DNA from: Thinopyrum elongatum
Lineage: Eukaryota; Streptophyta; Magnoliopsida; Poales; Poaceae
Assembly (NCBI GenBank): GCA_011799875.1
Contig: CM022297.1
Coordinates: 366,649,105-366,713,104 of the forward strand
Reading direction: 5' to 3'
Length of the DNA stretch: 64,000 nt
Shown: piece after piece, positions 35,990-46,115 of the stretch
Layout: each line of letters opens with the position of its first letter
Position numbering within the stretch: position 1 is the first letter of the stretch
Notes under the pieces: generated by a model
Database searches by the model: none
What the model saw: the letters and a program-made list of their open reading frames with translations, nothing else
Told to the model about the DNA's origin: nothing
Program-made: the position numbers and the translations under genes

Positions 35990-36231
35990 TTGATGTTTAC
36001 TGGTTTATTGGTCCCCTTTGCATTTTGAACCAAGTTTTGACGTTTGATTTAACTAATAAAATTTTAATGCATGTAACCAAAAATAATATCATTGGAAACA
36101 ATGTTCAAATATGAATCCAATGATACATTTTTTGGTGACATGCATTATTATTATTATTATTTTAGTTAAATCTATGGTCAAAATTTGGCACAAAATACTA
36201 AGGGAAAAAAATAAACCAGGACGGAGGTAGG
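35990..36231. mobile_element. MITE, Stowaway/Mariner-like
   Basis: Long imperfect inverted arms: the left arm CTGGTTTATTGGTCCCC...TTTAACTA (about 35999-36054) pairs with the right arm that ends ATAAACCAGGACGGAGGTAG (36211-36230). The same family is at 47664-47875. An ATT microsatellite lies in the centre at about 36147-36163. The left terminus is eroded. Confidence 0.6.
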
Positions 36232-36373
36232 AGTAGTATTTTGTAATTAATGTCACCCCACGTCTCCTATTGGGTGATTTCTTTTTTCGTGGCAAAAAAC
36301 AGGGAACGAGGTGGGTAGTTAATGCACCACACCTAAAAGTTTTGGGATTATTTGGTTTTCGTAACGTGACTAA

Positions 36374-36631
36374 GGATGGTCGTAATGGTGAGTATCATAT
36401 ACTAGTATCATGTATGATACTACACCCGTAGTGCATAGTATCATGTGTTAGTATCATAGATAACTTCATTTATTGCCATGCATGACACATATTAGCACAA
36501 CATTTAATATGATACGGTATCATGATATGATACTCACCCCACTCTTTCTTCATTTAATTCTATGCCACCTCATCAAATTTGCCTAGTTGGCATGCATGAT
36601 ACTACCTATGATACTCCCATTACGACCAGCC
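36374..36631. mobile_element. Tourist/Harbinger-like MITE, TSD TAA
   Basis: 258 bases with inverted ends GGATGGTCGTAATGG and CCATTACGACCAGCC, flanked by TAA at 36371-36373 and 36632-36634. A 3-base TWA duplication is characteristic of PIF/Harbinger. The interior is rich in repeated AGTATCAT and ATGATAC words that extend the fold-back. Confidence 0.8.
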
Positions 36632-36634
36632 TAA

Positions 36635-37362
36635 TGCACCAGTACGGAGGGAGTACAATAGTAGTCTTTGATTGCAATTTTTTGTTGGTAGCTTACCAAG
36701 CTGACCGCTCGGTGAGTACAATAGTAGTCTGATTGATGAGACTTCAGATTTGAGCCATCTACTGGAAGGGAGAGTGTATAATGTCATCGGGAACTATGTT
36801 TCAAAACCGAATAAAACAATACTCCATGTATTTTTTTATAGAGGGAGTAGTATATTTTTTGTGACATGCATTACTAGATATTGCTAGTCAAATACTAAAT
36901 CCAGACGGACGTGGTAGTACTACTAAATCCAGACGATGGTGCTAGACTAGTAGTAGTACTATCAATGTAGTAGTACTGTACTACCTGTTGGTCAAATTAT
37001 TACGTGCTGCTCGTCATAGTGAAGTGACAAGACCCTGCGCCGGAGATGACACCTGAGTGTAGGCGCCGTGTTCGGCATACCAAAGTCAGCCTCACCGTGC
37101 GCAGTCACTATCATCATGGCTGTAGAGCTAGCCTGCTTACAAGTAGCCGTGTTCGACATAATTTCCCGTGCATTGCCATGAGTATCTCTACTCTTTTCTT
37201 ATACGAGTACGATGCCCGTGCATTGCACGAAACACCAAGATTGCGGGTGGACGGCGTCGGCAGCGGCCATCATGCCAGATTGTTCCATGGCCTTCTAGAT
37301 GAGGTGGGGAAGCGATAAGGCTGATTGTGAGAGACACGGAGTTGTTTGTAAATAGGGAACAA
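36635..37362. other. Intergenic, small repeats only
   Basis: Has a duplicated GTACAATAGTAGTCT word at 36652 and 36716, several TAGTAGTACT-like stretches at 36910-36985, and a GCCCGTGCATTGCACG palindrome at about 37213. The palindrome region resembles, inverted, GTGCAACGCATGGGCC near 46519 and may be the outer part of the inverted-repeat element described next. Confidence 0.4.
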
Positions 37363-37629
37363 GTGCGGGCATCTTTTTGCAAAACTGCAGTAGTTTGCTT
37401 TGTATGCGTCAGATCTAGATCCGACGGCTATTGGTGAAAGATGGCAGGCATACCATCATCACCAACTCAGGACCTCTTTGATTCGCAGGATTTTGAAAAC
37501 GTAGGAATAGGAAAAGTATAGGATTGGAGTGTCATGCCCACTTGAATCCTATAGGATTAGCAAGGAGCGTTTGATTTCACAGGAAAAGCAAAGGAATTGT
37601 AAAAAGAGGTTAGAGTGGATGTTAGATTT

Positions 37630-38510
37630 TGTCGGATTCAGGGCTCCGCGGACCCAATGACAGGTTCGAACTCTGGGGTGTGTGCGAAGAACTCAACCTA
37701 CCCAGCCAGCCAAACGCGTTGCCCTACAACCTAGCTCGATGAACAAGGAAGGAGAAAGGCACGGCAGTTTACCCAGGTTTGGGCCACCTTGCAGTGTAAT
37801 ACCCTACTCCTGCTTTGGGGTGGATTTGCCTCACGAGGGGCTGAGGATGAACTAGTACAAGGAAAGAACAACCTCACAAGGTCTGCTCTAGTGTGAGCTG
37901 GTGGGGAGTGGATTCGGATCGGGGTACCCTCCATGGTGGTGGCTAGCCTACTTATATAGTGTCCTCGGTCCTCTTCCCCCAAAACGAAGGTGGGAAGGGA
38001 TCCCATAGTGGCCAATTTGAAAGGGGACAAGTAGTAAATCTTATCCTGACGAAAGGTGGTCTTCACCTGCAAAGCTTCTGGTTGTGACGCTGCGATGGGC
38101 TCGGTGATGACATCCGTCCTGCCGTCCTGGCGGTCTTGGTCTCATTGCACGGGAATGGAAACCTTTGGTTGATTCCTCGGGACCCCGCGTCTGCGCTTGC
38201 CTCCTTAGCACCAAAGAGGAAACCTGCTGCTCTGCGCCCGCTGGCCCCTGCCTGGCTTCGGTCGTCATGGCTTGCATCACCTCAACCTCATGAGGTGGGT
38301 ACCTGCACAGAAATCTCCGCTCCTCAGGAGCCAGCCTAGGGAGGCCGCTCCCTCCGGAGGTCTTGATGTCGCCCGCCTCGCGAGGCTTAGGCCCTCGCGA
38401 GGGTCTTGACTTGAAGGTGCTACAGATGGGTCGTACCAGGCCATCGATGGAGCCACGCCATGGGCCGCAGTCAGGCAAGTCTGGGTACCCTGGTTCCCAG
38501 AACACCGACA
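37630..38510 (-). repeat. 3' LTR of the Tat-type element
   Basis: Begins TGTCGGATTCAGGGC and ends CAGAACACCGACA; the same length as its partner. On the minus strand CTATATAAG near 37951-37959 is the LTR TATA box. GTAGCCCCCGGGCCC at 38511-38525 is the reverse complement of a polypurine tract (GGGCCCGGGGGCTAC) directly upstream of the LTR. Confidence 0.92.
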
Positions 38511-38525
38511 GTAGCCCCCGGGCCC
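38511..38525 (-). other. Polypurine tract next to 3' LTR
   Basis: Minus strand GGGCCCGGGGGCTAC ends exactly at the LTR. It is G-rich rather than A/G-rich. This tract primes plus-strand DNA synthesis in LTR elements. Confidence 0.6.
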
Positions 38526-38752
38526 AAGGTGCGCTCGGACTTGGCTTCGAGGTGAAGGCAAAGGGCAAGGGCAAAGCGCCGTGGGCCCCAATCACCTGCG
38601 GACCGAGCCGATGCGTGGCGCTTGATGGGACGTGGGCAACTCCACTTCCCCATGCTGCCTCAGCAACTGCCCGACTTCACAACTGCCTGGTGCATGCAGA
38701 AAAGCCATCATTGCCCGGGGCGTGATGGGCCGGCGGTTGGCCTTCTCCCGGC

Positions 38753-38758
38753 TATAAA
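38753..38758 (+). promoter_or_regulatory. TATA box of the antisense B3-type gene
   Basis: CTATAAATGG on the plus strand, 92 bases upstream of ATG 38845, followed by a CT-rich leader (CTTCTTGCTTCCCCTTCTCC) typical of plant 5' leaders. It lies inside the retrotransposon and points against its transcription. Confidence 0.6.
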
Positions 38759-38844
38759 TGGAGAGGGGGGGGGCAGAGCCCCCAGCTCATCTTCATCTTC
38801 TTGCTTCCCCTTCTCCTTCGTTCTGCCGTCTTGCCAGAGCATCG

Positions 38845-39696
38845 ATGGCGCCGGTGAGTAGGTTCTCTACCTCTGAGAAGGGAAATTCTCTCCAGGAAGG
38901 GCCGGGCTCATCGCCGCCCAAGAGAGGCTGCGGCCGTCCCCGCAAGTACGTCGTGACGCCGGTGGCTGCTCCTCGAGGGCATGGGCGCACTCCTTCGAAG
39001 GCTGGCGCCACCTCCGACATTCGGGGAGGAGCCTCTTCCCGTGGCGGAAGCTGCCGTGGCCGGGGCGGCCCCGGCGTCGGGGGGAGGCGTGTGGCCGCCA
39101 TTTGGCTGCCGCGTCCGCGCTCCCACTCGGCCGACGCGTCCCCGGAGTTCGTGGTGTGGACGGAGTGGCCCACAGGCGTCTGGTTCTAGCTCCCGTGCTT
39201 CTTCGCAGGCGCGCTGCTGGCTGGGGGACCCGGTGGCCTCTGGCTGCAGGCCGACGGCTGCTGTAGCAAGGCGTCATGGGTGGAGGCAGAGGTCACCACC
39301 GCCGGCAACGTGTTCCTGAACCGCGGGTGGCAGTCGTTTGCCCGTGCCCGCGGCCTGCACGGGAGGTGCACCCTTCACTTCAAGTATGATGGCACCGCGA
39401 CCCTCTTCATCAGGGTCTTTGGGGAGGATGGCCAGCAGCTAGGGTGCTGCCCGGAGAAAAACATCGACGATGACGATGGTGACGAAGACGACGGCCGGAG
39501 GGGCGGCACCATCGCCGGCGGTGAGCTTACCCTTGACGACGGTCGCGCCGCCTCCAGCAGCGGCGGATCCTCATCCGGGAAGAGCATGAGCAATGATGAC
39601 TATGAAGAGCCGCCACGCCATCGGGCTCGGACTAGGGAGGGTGACGAGCCGCCTCACCGTCGCGCCCCGGTGAAGCAGGAGGGGGACTCTGATTGA
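38845..39696 (+). pseudogene. Antisense gene in retrotransposon: AT-hook plus B3-like domain, one TAG
   Basis: Frame from ATG 38845 (MAPVSRFSTSEKGNSLQ) to TGA at 39694-39696, 283 codons, interrupted once by a TAG at 39187-39189. Residues about 27-36 read KRGCGRPRKY, an AT-hook-like motif. Residues about 35-100 are Arg/Gly/Ala/Pro-rich. From about residue 103 a B3-like DNA-binding fold is readable: FVVWTEWPTGVWF, stop, LPCFFAG, then LWLQADG, then NVFLNRGWQSFARARGLHGR and TLHFKYDGTATLFIRVFGED. The tail is acidic, then Ser-rich and basic. At the TAG a glutamine codon would fit. It lies between integrase and the 3' LTR on the opposite strand with its own TATA box. B3 identification is by pattern only. 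Confidence 0.65.
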
Positions 39697-40625
39697 GCGC
39701 AGGCGCTGCTAGAGCCGGGTCTCGGGAGCCGCTGTAATCGCGTGGCCGCTTTGGTTTCTTTCTTTTCCCTGCATCAGAAAAGCAGAAGGCCCTGTCGGGG
39801 TGTGTAATGAACCAGGCGCTTGCTCCGTTATGCTATCACTTTTTTATCGTGTCGTGATATCCGTGCTGCTATCGATTATGACTGAGATGACTTAGCTTGG
39901 TGTGCTTGCGGTAGATTCTCGACCCGCGAGGACATGCCTCTCTAGGGCTTGGGTTTCGTTCTTGAAGATTCGAGGGCCGTCGAGCCTCAGGAGGCACCCC
40001 GACTGCAGGGTTAGGAAACCTTCGGAGGTGCCACACCTTGCGCGAGCCCTCGAGCGTGGGCTGGTCGCCGCTAGTATGTCACGTCACGATACCCGGAGGT
40101 ACGGACTCAAGCAGGGGGCGTGCATGCCCGTAAGCTCGTTCAAGAGCGTCGCGCGAGGATTAAGACGCCAAAGGCTGGGGCACCAAGGTTTTGACCAAGG
40201 CTTTGGCGAGATGTGCTTGCGGGTCGTCCCGGCGCACACACCGTACCCAGCCCCCACGCGCGCGAGGGGCAAGGAAGAGCGACGGGCGACTGTCACTCTC
40301 CCTAAGGCAAGGCCCGAAAGAGCGAATGCTGCGAGGAGAAAAAATTTCCCAACCCTTCGAATAAAAGATGCGAAAGCTCCAAATTTCATTTCAAGAAGTT
40401 GCAAATCTGTTACAGAAAGCAAGCAAAAGAACAGCCGTGTCCGGGACCTACTCTAGTCTTCTACCCTTCCCACCAGCGCGGAGCATGGGGCCTCTACTAG
40501 GACGTGAGTGGGAGCCCCTGTGAGGCCCAAGGGTGGCACTCAGGAGACTCCGGGGCGTGTACAGCCCCAACTCATTATTACGTGAGTGTGTCACGAGCGG
40601 AGACTTGAGAGGCGCATGGCCTTGA
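39697..40625. other. Non-coding spacer between B3-type gene and integrase
   Basis: No credible frame. The 39697-39890 part is the likely 3' end of the plus-strand gene. The remainder is GC-rich with no clear motif. The two opposite transcripts of the element would end toward each other here. Confidence 0.5.
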
Positions 40626-41698
40626 TCACGGATAGAACTTTCGGAGGTGCTGGATGTTCCAGGCGTTCCGGATGGGGGCCCCGTCCTGCGTCTCTAGGCG
40701 CGCGGCGCCAGGCCTGGAGACGCGGGCGATCCTGAACGGGCCCTCCCACATGGGCGAGAGCTTGTGAAGCCCCTCCCTGGAGAGTACCCGCCTCAGGACG
40801 AGGTCACCCACCTTGAGGGTCCTGGAGCAGATGCTACGGCAATGATACCGCCGCAGCGCCTGCTTGTACCTCGCGGCACGGAGCGAGGCTTGGCGGCGGC
40901 CCTCCTCCCCCAACACGAGGTCCATCCCCCACGAGGCGTCCTGGCGTGCCTCGTCAACCTCCAAGACCCGCAGGGAGCGATGTTTGACCTCATGAGGGAG
41001 GACCGCCTCAGCCCCGTAGACGAGGAAGAACGGGGTCTCGCCTGTGGGCTTGGTCGCGGTGGTGCGGATGGACCAAAACACGGACTGGAGCTCATCGAGC
41101 CAGCCCTTGCCGTAGGCCTCGAGTTTCTTCTTGAAGCTCCTCGCCTTGAGGCCCCTCAGGACCTCCGCGTTGGCGTGCTCAGCATGGCCGTAGCTCCATG
41201 GGTGTGCCACCGAAGCGTAGCATATCTGCATTCCAAGGTTAGCACAATATGTTTTGAAAAGGTTGCTCGTGAACTAAGAGCCGTTGTCGGTGATGATGCG
41301 GTTGGGGACCCCAAAGCGGCTCACGAGGCCCTTGATGAACTTGACGGTGGAGCTGGCTGGGATGGTGCGCACAGGCTCCACCTCTGCCCACTTGGTGAAC
41401 TTGTCAATGGCGACGTAGAGGTAGCGATACCCCCGGCTGCTCGAGGAAACGGGCCTAGGATATCCAGCCCCCAGACAGCGAACGGCCATGAGAGCGGAAT
41501 GGTCTGGAGGCCCTGAGCAGGCTGGTGGATTTGCTTGGCATGGAATTGGCACGCCTCACAAGATCTCACCAGCTCAGTGGTGTCGGTGAGCGCCGTGGGC
41601 CAGTAGAAACCGATGCGAAACGCCTTGCCGACGAGGGTGCGCGACGAAGAGTGATGCCCGCAGTCCCCACTATGGATGTCAGCTAGCAGCTCATACCC
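40626..41698 (-). pseudogene. Integrase region of the Tat-type element
   Basis: Readable on the minus strand: a zinc-binding part with CEACQFHAKQIHQPA (about 41520-41565), the DDE core with first aspartate in AIDKFTKWAEVEPVRTIP (about 41345-41405), the second in PNRIITDNGS (41277-41306) and the glutamate in WSYGHAEHANAEVLRGLK (about 41145-41200), then a C-terminal domain ending RKFYP at 40626. A TAG directly after DNGS (41274-41276) and frame changes near 41440-41550 break it. All three acidic catalytic residues remain. The enzyme inserts element cDNA into the genome. Confidence 0.8.
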
Positions 41699-42690
41699 CT
41701 ACTCCTTGGAGATGCATCGTAGAGAGACGTCATTTGGGTGCCTTAGGTAGAGCTCACCGTACCGAATGCAGTAGGCGGTGGCCTGGCGGGCCACACGTTC
41801 TGCATCTTCCTCCTTCTCTGGCAAGGTGTTTCGGAGCAAGTACGCCTTGAACTCCTCGGTCCAGCACCCCTCCTGAGGTTCGAGTGTGAGGAGTAGGCGA
41901 ACTCCGGAGGTCGGATCGCAGGTTGGGGCGCCCGAGGTGGGTGCCATGGGCGGTTCCTCCCGGAGCAGCACCGGTCTTGCGGTGGGGGGAACCGCCGATG
42001 GCTTGAAGAGCCGCTCTTCGAAGACGCCAGGCTTCTGGGGGTCACGCTGTGACGCCCTCTTGGCGATGTCGTCCGCCTCCTTGTTCATGCCACGCAGGAC
42101 GTGCTGTAATTCCAAACCTAAGAACTGTTTTTCAATTTTGCGTACCTCCTCCAAGTATGCCTCCATGTGCTCGTCCTTAGGTGTGTACTCTTTGTTGGAG
42201 AAGTTGACGAGGAGTTGAGAATCGCCCCCTGATGGTGAGACGCTTAACCCCCAGGGCCGCCGCGGCCCTGAGGCTCGCGATCAGGCCCTCGTATTCTGTG
42301 ATGTTGTTGGAGACCTTCTCGCCATGCTAGACGCAGAGCTGCACAGCATAGTAGAGCTTGTCCTGAGTAGGTGAGATGAATATAGCTCCTGCCCCCGCGC
42401 CTCGGCGTGCGAAAGCGCCGTCGAAGTACATGACCCAGCCATCCGGTGCCTCGTCTCTGGGCGTGAGGGAGCGGTTCTCGCCCTCGCCTCTGTCCGGGGT
42501 ATCAGTCCACTCCGCCACAAAGACAGCGAGGGCCGCGCCCTTGATAACCCTGGTGGTGCTGAACTCTAGCTGGAATGCCTGCAGCTCGATGTTCAACTCG
42601 GCAACCCTCCCAGCCACGTTGGGGCTGCGTAGCACCTTCTCCAGGGGGTACACGGAGACAACCTTGATGGGGTGGCCCTGGAAGTAGTGG
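41699..42690 (-). pseudogene. RNase H and linker of the Tat-type element
   Basis: 42327 upward encodes the RNase H start with its aspartate in WVMYFDGAFARRGAGAGA, ended by a TAG (42327-42329) in VQLCV-stop-HGEKVSNN. Below it come ITEYEGLIAGLRAA with the glutamate and GDSQLLV with the next aspartate (about 42205-42300). The linker to integrase (42166-41699) includes MEAYLEEVRKIEKQFLGLEL and ends in a stop at 41699. The enzyme would remove RNA from the RNA/DNA hybrid. Confidence 0.75.
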
Positions 42691-42985
42691 CGCAGATTCC
42701 TGGAGGCGACGAGGAGCACGAGCAGGAGCTTCTGCGGCATGGGGTAGCGCGCGCGCGTCGCGCAACATCGTGCTGACGAAGTACACAGGGTGCTCAACGA
42801 GGGAAGAGGTGCCGATGGCGTCCGGCCCCTCCTGTGGTGTGGGGGCCTCAGGAGCTCCGCCTTCCGCTGGAGTGGTCGAGGCCTTAGGAGCGCCGTCCTG
42901 GGGCGGCGATAGCGTGGCCGGAGATGAGGTGCTGCGCCGCGCGCCTGCGTCCGCGCGCTCTTCCCGGACTGCCACGAGTGCTGCA

Positions 42986-44098
42986 CTAGCTGAGTGAGGC
43001 GTGGCGGCCAGGTAAAGCAGGCTCAAGGGGTCGTGGTGCCACCATCGCCGGAGGGCTGGTGAGGTACCTCTTGAGGTCTTGAAAGGCTTCCTCAGCCTTC
43101 GTAGTCCACTCGAATGGCCCCTTTTTCTTCATCAGCTTGAAGAACGGGAGGGCGCGCTCACCAAGCTTGGAGATGAAGCGCCCTAGCGAGGTCACGCAAC
43201 CCGCGAGCTTTTGCATTTCCTTGAGGGTCTGTGGCGGGCTCATTCTTTCTATTGCCTTGATCTTCTCTGGGTTAGCCTCGATTCCTCTGTGCGACACCAA
43301 GAAACCCAGCAGCTTGCCGGATGGGACGCCAAAAACGCATTTCTCCGGATTGAGCTGTAGATTCACTTTGCGTAAGTTGGTGAATGTTTCCTCCAGGTCT
43401 CCAATGAGGGTTTTTGCCTCCCGCGATTTGACCACTATGTTGTCGACGTATGCCTCGGCATTTCTCCTGAGCTGCTTGCCCAGGGCAATGTGCATCAATC
43501 ACTGGAAGGTCGCGCCGGCGTTGCGGAACCCAAACGGCATGCAGGTGTAGCAGTACACCCCGCACGGGGAGAGGAAGGCCGTCTTCTCGACGTCTTGCAC
43601 CGCCATCTTGATCTGGTGGTAGCCCGAGAAGGCGTCTAGGAAGCACAGCAGGTCGCACTCGGCGGTAGAATCAACAATCTGGTCGATGCTCGGAAGAGGG
43701 AAAGGGTCCTGAGGGCAAGCTTTGTTGAGGCTCGTGAAGTCGACGCACATGCGTTCCTTTCCCCCTTTCTTGGGGACGATAACCAAGTTGGCTAGCCAAT
43801 CCGGGTTCCGCACTTCCTGGATGACGCCAGCTTCTTGCAGTTTGTGAACCTCTTGGACGATGAACGACTGCTTCTCCGGGGCTTGTCGCCGTGCCTTTTG
43901 TTTCACCAGGCGCGCGCCGGGGCACACCATCAAATGGTGCTCAATCACATCACGCAGGACGCCGACTAGGTCCGTCGCCTCCCATGCAAATACATCCTTG
44001 TTTGCATGAAGGAAACTGACCAGCGCTTCTTCTTGGTCTGGCGGGAGGCCGGCGCCTATGGTGAAGGTGAGGCTTGAGCCCTTGTCGTCGACCCACAC
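42986..44098 (-). pseudogene. Reverse transcriptase with YVDN catalytic box
   Basis: The RT blocks appear in order on one frame: AGLPPDQEEALVSFLHANKD, WLANLVIVPKKGGKERMCVD, LDAFSGYHQIKM, CGVYCYTCMPFGFRNAGATF. A TGA follows at 43499-43501 where CGA would fit (TFQ-stop-LMHIALG), then AYVDNIVVKS, LLGFLVSHRGIEANPEKI, KLAGCVTSLGRFISKL. The catalytic pair YVDD is YVDN (GTCGACAAC near 43440), a change that removes a metal-binding aspartate. The frame changes at about 43020, and 43020-42690 must be read in another frame. Known RT chemistry makes this copy inactive. Confidence 0.85.
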
Positions 44099-44113
44099 CT
44101 ACTTCGTCTCAGC

Positions 44114-45160
44114 TCAGTCCTGAGAGAATAGTTGCTTCTTCTTCTTTGTGGGCGCAGCCTCCGGGGCATCCGGTGCATCCCCCGCATCCGGCCGTGCGGC
44201 CGCCGCGGCTTTGAAGGCGAGCTCGAGGGCCAGGAGGGCATCTTTGGTGTCCCCCACCATAGTAAGGACACCGCTGCTCCCAGGCATCTTGATGATGTCG
44301 TAGCCGGTATGCGTCGCCGCCATGAACTTGGCAAGGGCTGGATACCCAAGGATGGCGTTGTACGGGAGGCTGATGTGGGCGATGTCGAAGTCAATGAGCT
44401 CGGTGCGGTAGTTGCAACGCGTGCCAAAGGTGACGGGGAGGCGAATCTGCCCCAAGGGAATGACGGAGCCGTCGAGCACCCCCGAAAAGGGCCTGGTGGG
44501 GGCGAGCCAGTTGTAAGGCACCTAGAGCTGATCAAAGGCCTCCACAGAGATGATGTTGAGGCCAGTGCCGCCATCGATGAGGGTCCTGGTAACCGCGACG
44601 CCGCTGATGGTGGGCGTGCACAGCAAGTGGAGTGCGCCAGCGCCTAACGTAGTCTTGGGGTGATCCCTGGAGTCGAAGGTGATGTCGACCTCGAGCGCCG
44701 TCCGGCCTGAAGGAGCCCCCTGCCGTGGCTGGGCGGTTCCCATCTGCCGGAAGGATTGCTTGACGTGGCGACTCGAGGCCGGCGCCTGCGACCCGCCAAG
44801 GATGGCCGCGACAGCGTGGGGTGCTGGAGCCGCGAAGTGCGTGACGAATAGGTCACGCAGCTCCTCCCAAGAAGCCACTGAAGACTCTGGCAGGTTGAGC
44901 AGCCAGGCGCGCGGTACACCGGTGAGAGCCATAGGGAACCAGTTCGCCATGACCTTGTCGTCACTACCTGCCGCCCAGATGGCCTCCGCGTACACCCGAA
45001 GGAACTCCGCGGGGTCCGCCGCACCGTCGTACCGTGGTGGCAGCTCCGGCCTGAACTTCTGCGGCCACTGCACCCGTCGCAGGGCAGGGGTGAAAGCTTG
45101 AAGGCCCGCGAAGCCTTCGAATGCGCCCTGTGGCCCGGCGGGTGCAGCGGCACCTTCCAT
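44114..45160 (-). pseudogene. Shortened gag fused to protease
   Basis: ATG at 45160 (MEGAAAPAGPQG) about 55 bases inside the primer-binding site. The capsid N-terminal half is present (PPRYDGAADPAEFLRVYAEA, VMANWFPMALTGVPRAWLLN, SWEELRDLFVTHFAAPAPHA). The frame then passes without a capsid C-terminus or zinc knuckle into DITFDSRDHPKTTLGAGALH and the protease active site LIDGGTGLNIISVEAF. A TAG at 44522-44524 follows, then the protease C-terminal half with YNAILGYPALAKFMA and a Lys-rich end, stopping at TGA 44114-44116. The missing nucleocapsid looks like an internal deletion that kept the frame. Confidence 0.75.
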
Positions 45161-45211
45161 GGGAAAACGCACGGCGCGGGCGGAGCACGACTGATGAAGA
45201 AGGTCTCCGAC

Positions 45212-45234
45212 ACGCCCCTACCTGGCGCGCCAAA
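45212..45234 (-). other. Primer-binding site
   Basis: Minus strand TTTGGCGCGCCAGGTAGGGG immediately inside the 5' LTR, the same type as in the 1-4955 element. Confidence 0.85.
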
Positions 45235-46115
45235 TGTCGGATTCAGGGCTCCGTGGACCCAAAGGAAGGTTCGAACTCTGGGGCGTGTGCGAAGAACTCA
45301 ACCTACCCAGCCAGCCAAACGCGTTGCCCTACAACCTAGCTCAATGAACAAGGAAGGAGAAAGACATGGCAGTTTACCCAGGTTCGGGCCAGCTTGCGGT
45401 GTAATACCCTACTCCTGCTTTGGGGTGGATTTGCCTCACGAGGGGCTGAGGATGAACTAGTACAAGGGAAGAACAACCTCGCGAGGTCTGCTCTAGTGTG
45501 AGCTGGTGGGGAGTGGATTCAGATTGGGGTCCCCTCCATGGTGGTGGCTAGCCTACTTATATAGTGGCCTCGGTCCTCTTCCCCCTAAAACAAAGGCGAG
45601 AAGGGATCCCATAGTGGCCAATTTGAAAGGGGACAAGTAGTACATCTTATCCTGACGAAAGGTGGTCTTCGCCTGCAAAGCTTCTAGTTGTGACGCTGCG
45701 GTGGCTCGGTGATGACATCCGTCCTGCCGTCCTGGCGGTCATGGTCTCATTGCATGGGAATGGAAACCTTTGGTTGATTCCTCGGGACCCCGCGTCTCCG
45801 CTTGCCTCCTTAGCACCAAAGAGGAAATCTACTGCTCTGCGCCCGCTGGCGCCCGCCTGGCTTCGGTCGTCATGGCTTGCGTCACCTCAACCTCATGAGG
45901 TGGGTACCTGCACAGAAATCTCCGCTCCTCAGGAGCCAGCCTAGGGGGGCCGCTCCCTCTGGAGGTCTTGATGTCGCCCGCCTCACGAGGCTTAGCCCCT
46001 CGTGAGGGTCTTGACTTGAAGGTGTTGCAGATGGGCCGTACCAGGCCGTCGATGGAGCCACGCCGTGGGCCGCAGGCAGGCAAGTCTGGGTACCCTGGTT
46101 CCCAGAACGCCAGCA
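45235..46115 (-). repeat. 5' LTR of the Tat-type element
   Basis: Begins TGTCGGATTCAGGGC next to the primer-binding site and ends CAGAACGCCAGCA. The TATA box CTATATAAG is at 45556-45564 on the minus strand. A third LTR of a related family starts at 63778. Confidence 0.92.

Larger units (their letters stand above)
37630..46115 (-). mobile_element. Complete Tat-type Ty3/gypsy retrotransposon, TSD GATTT
   Basis: Two 881-base LTRs (37630-38510 and 45235-46115) and a perfect GATTT duplication at 37625-37629 and 46116-46120. Minus-strand order: primer-binding site, short gag, protease, RT, RNase H, integrase, then on the opposite strand a B3-type gene, then polypurine tract and 3' LTR. An antisense gene between pol and the 3' LTR is known in some plant Tat-lineage elements. 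The polyprotein has at least five in-frame stops plus frame changes, the RT catalytic box is altered and gag is shortened, so it is dead. The LTRs differ at several dozen positions by eye. Confidence 0.93.

Noticed and set aside
38041..38595. Minus-strand 184-codon frame at the LTR border
   Set aside because: It crosses the boundary between LTR and interior and has no coding motif; it is an open frame by GC content.
42502..43026. Minus-strand 174-codon frame
   Set aside because: Part of the RT-RNase H connection read partly in the wrong frame after a frame change; not a separate gene.
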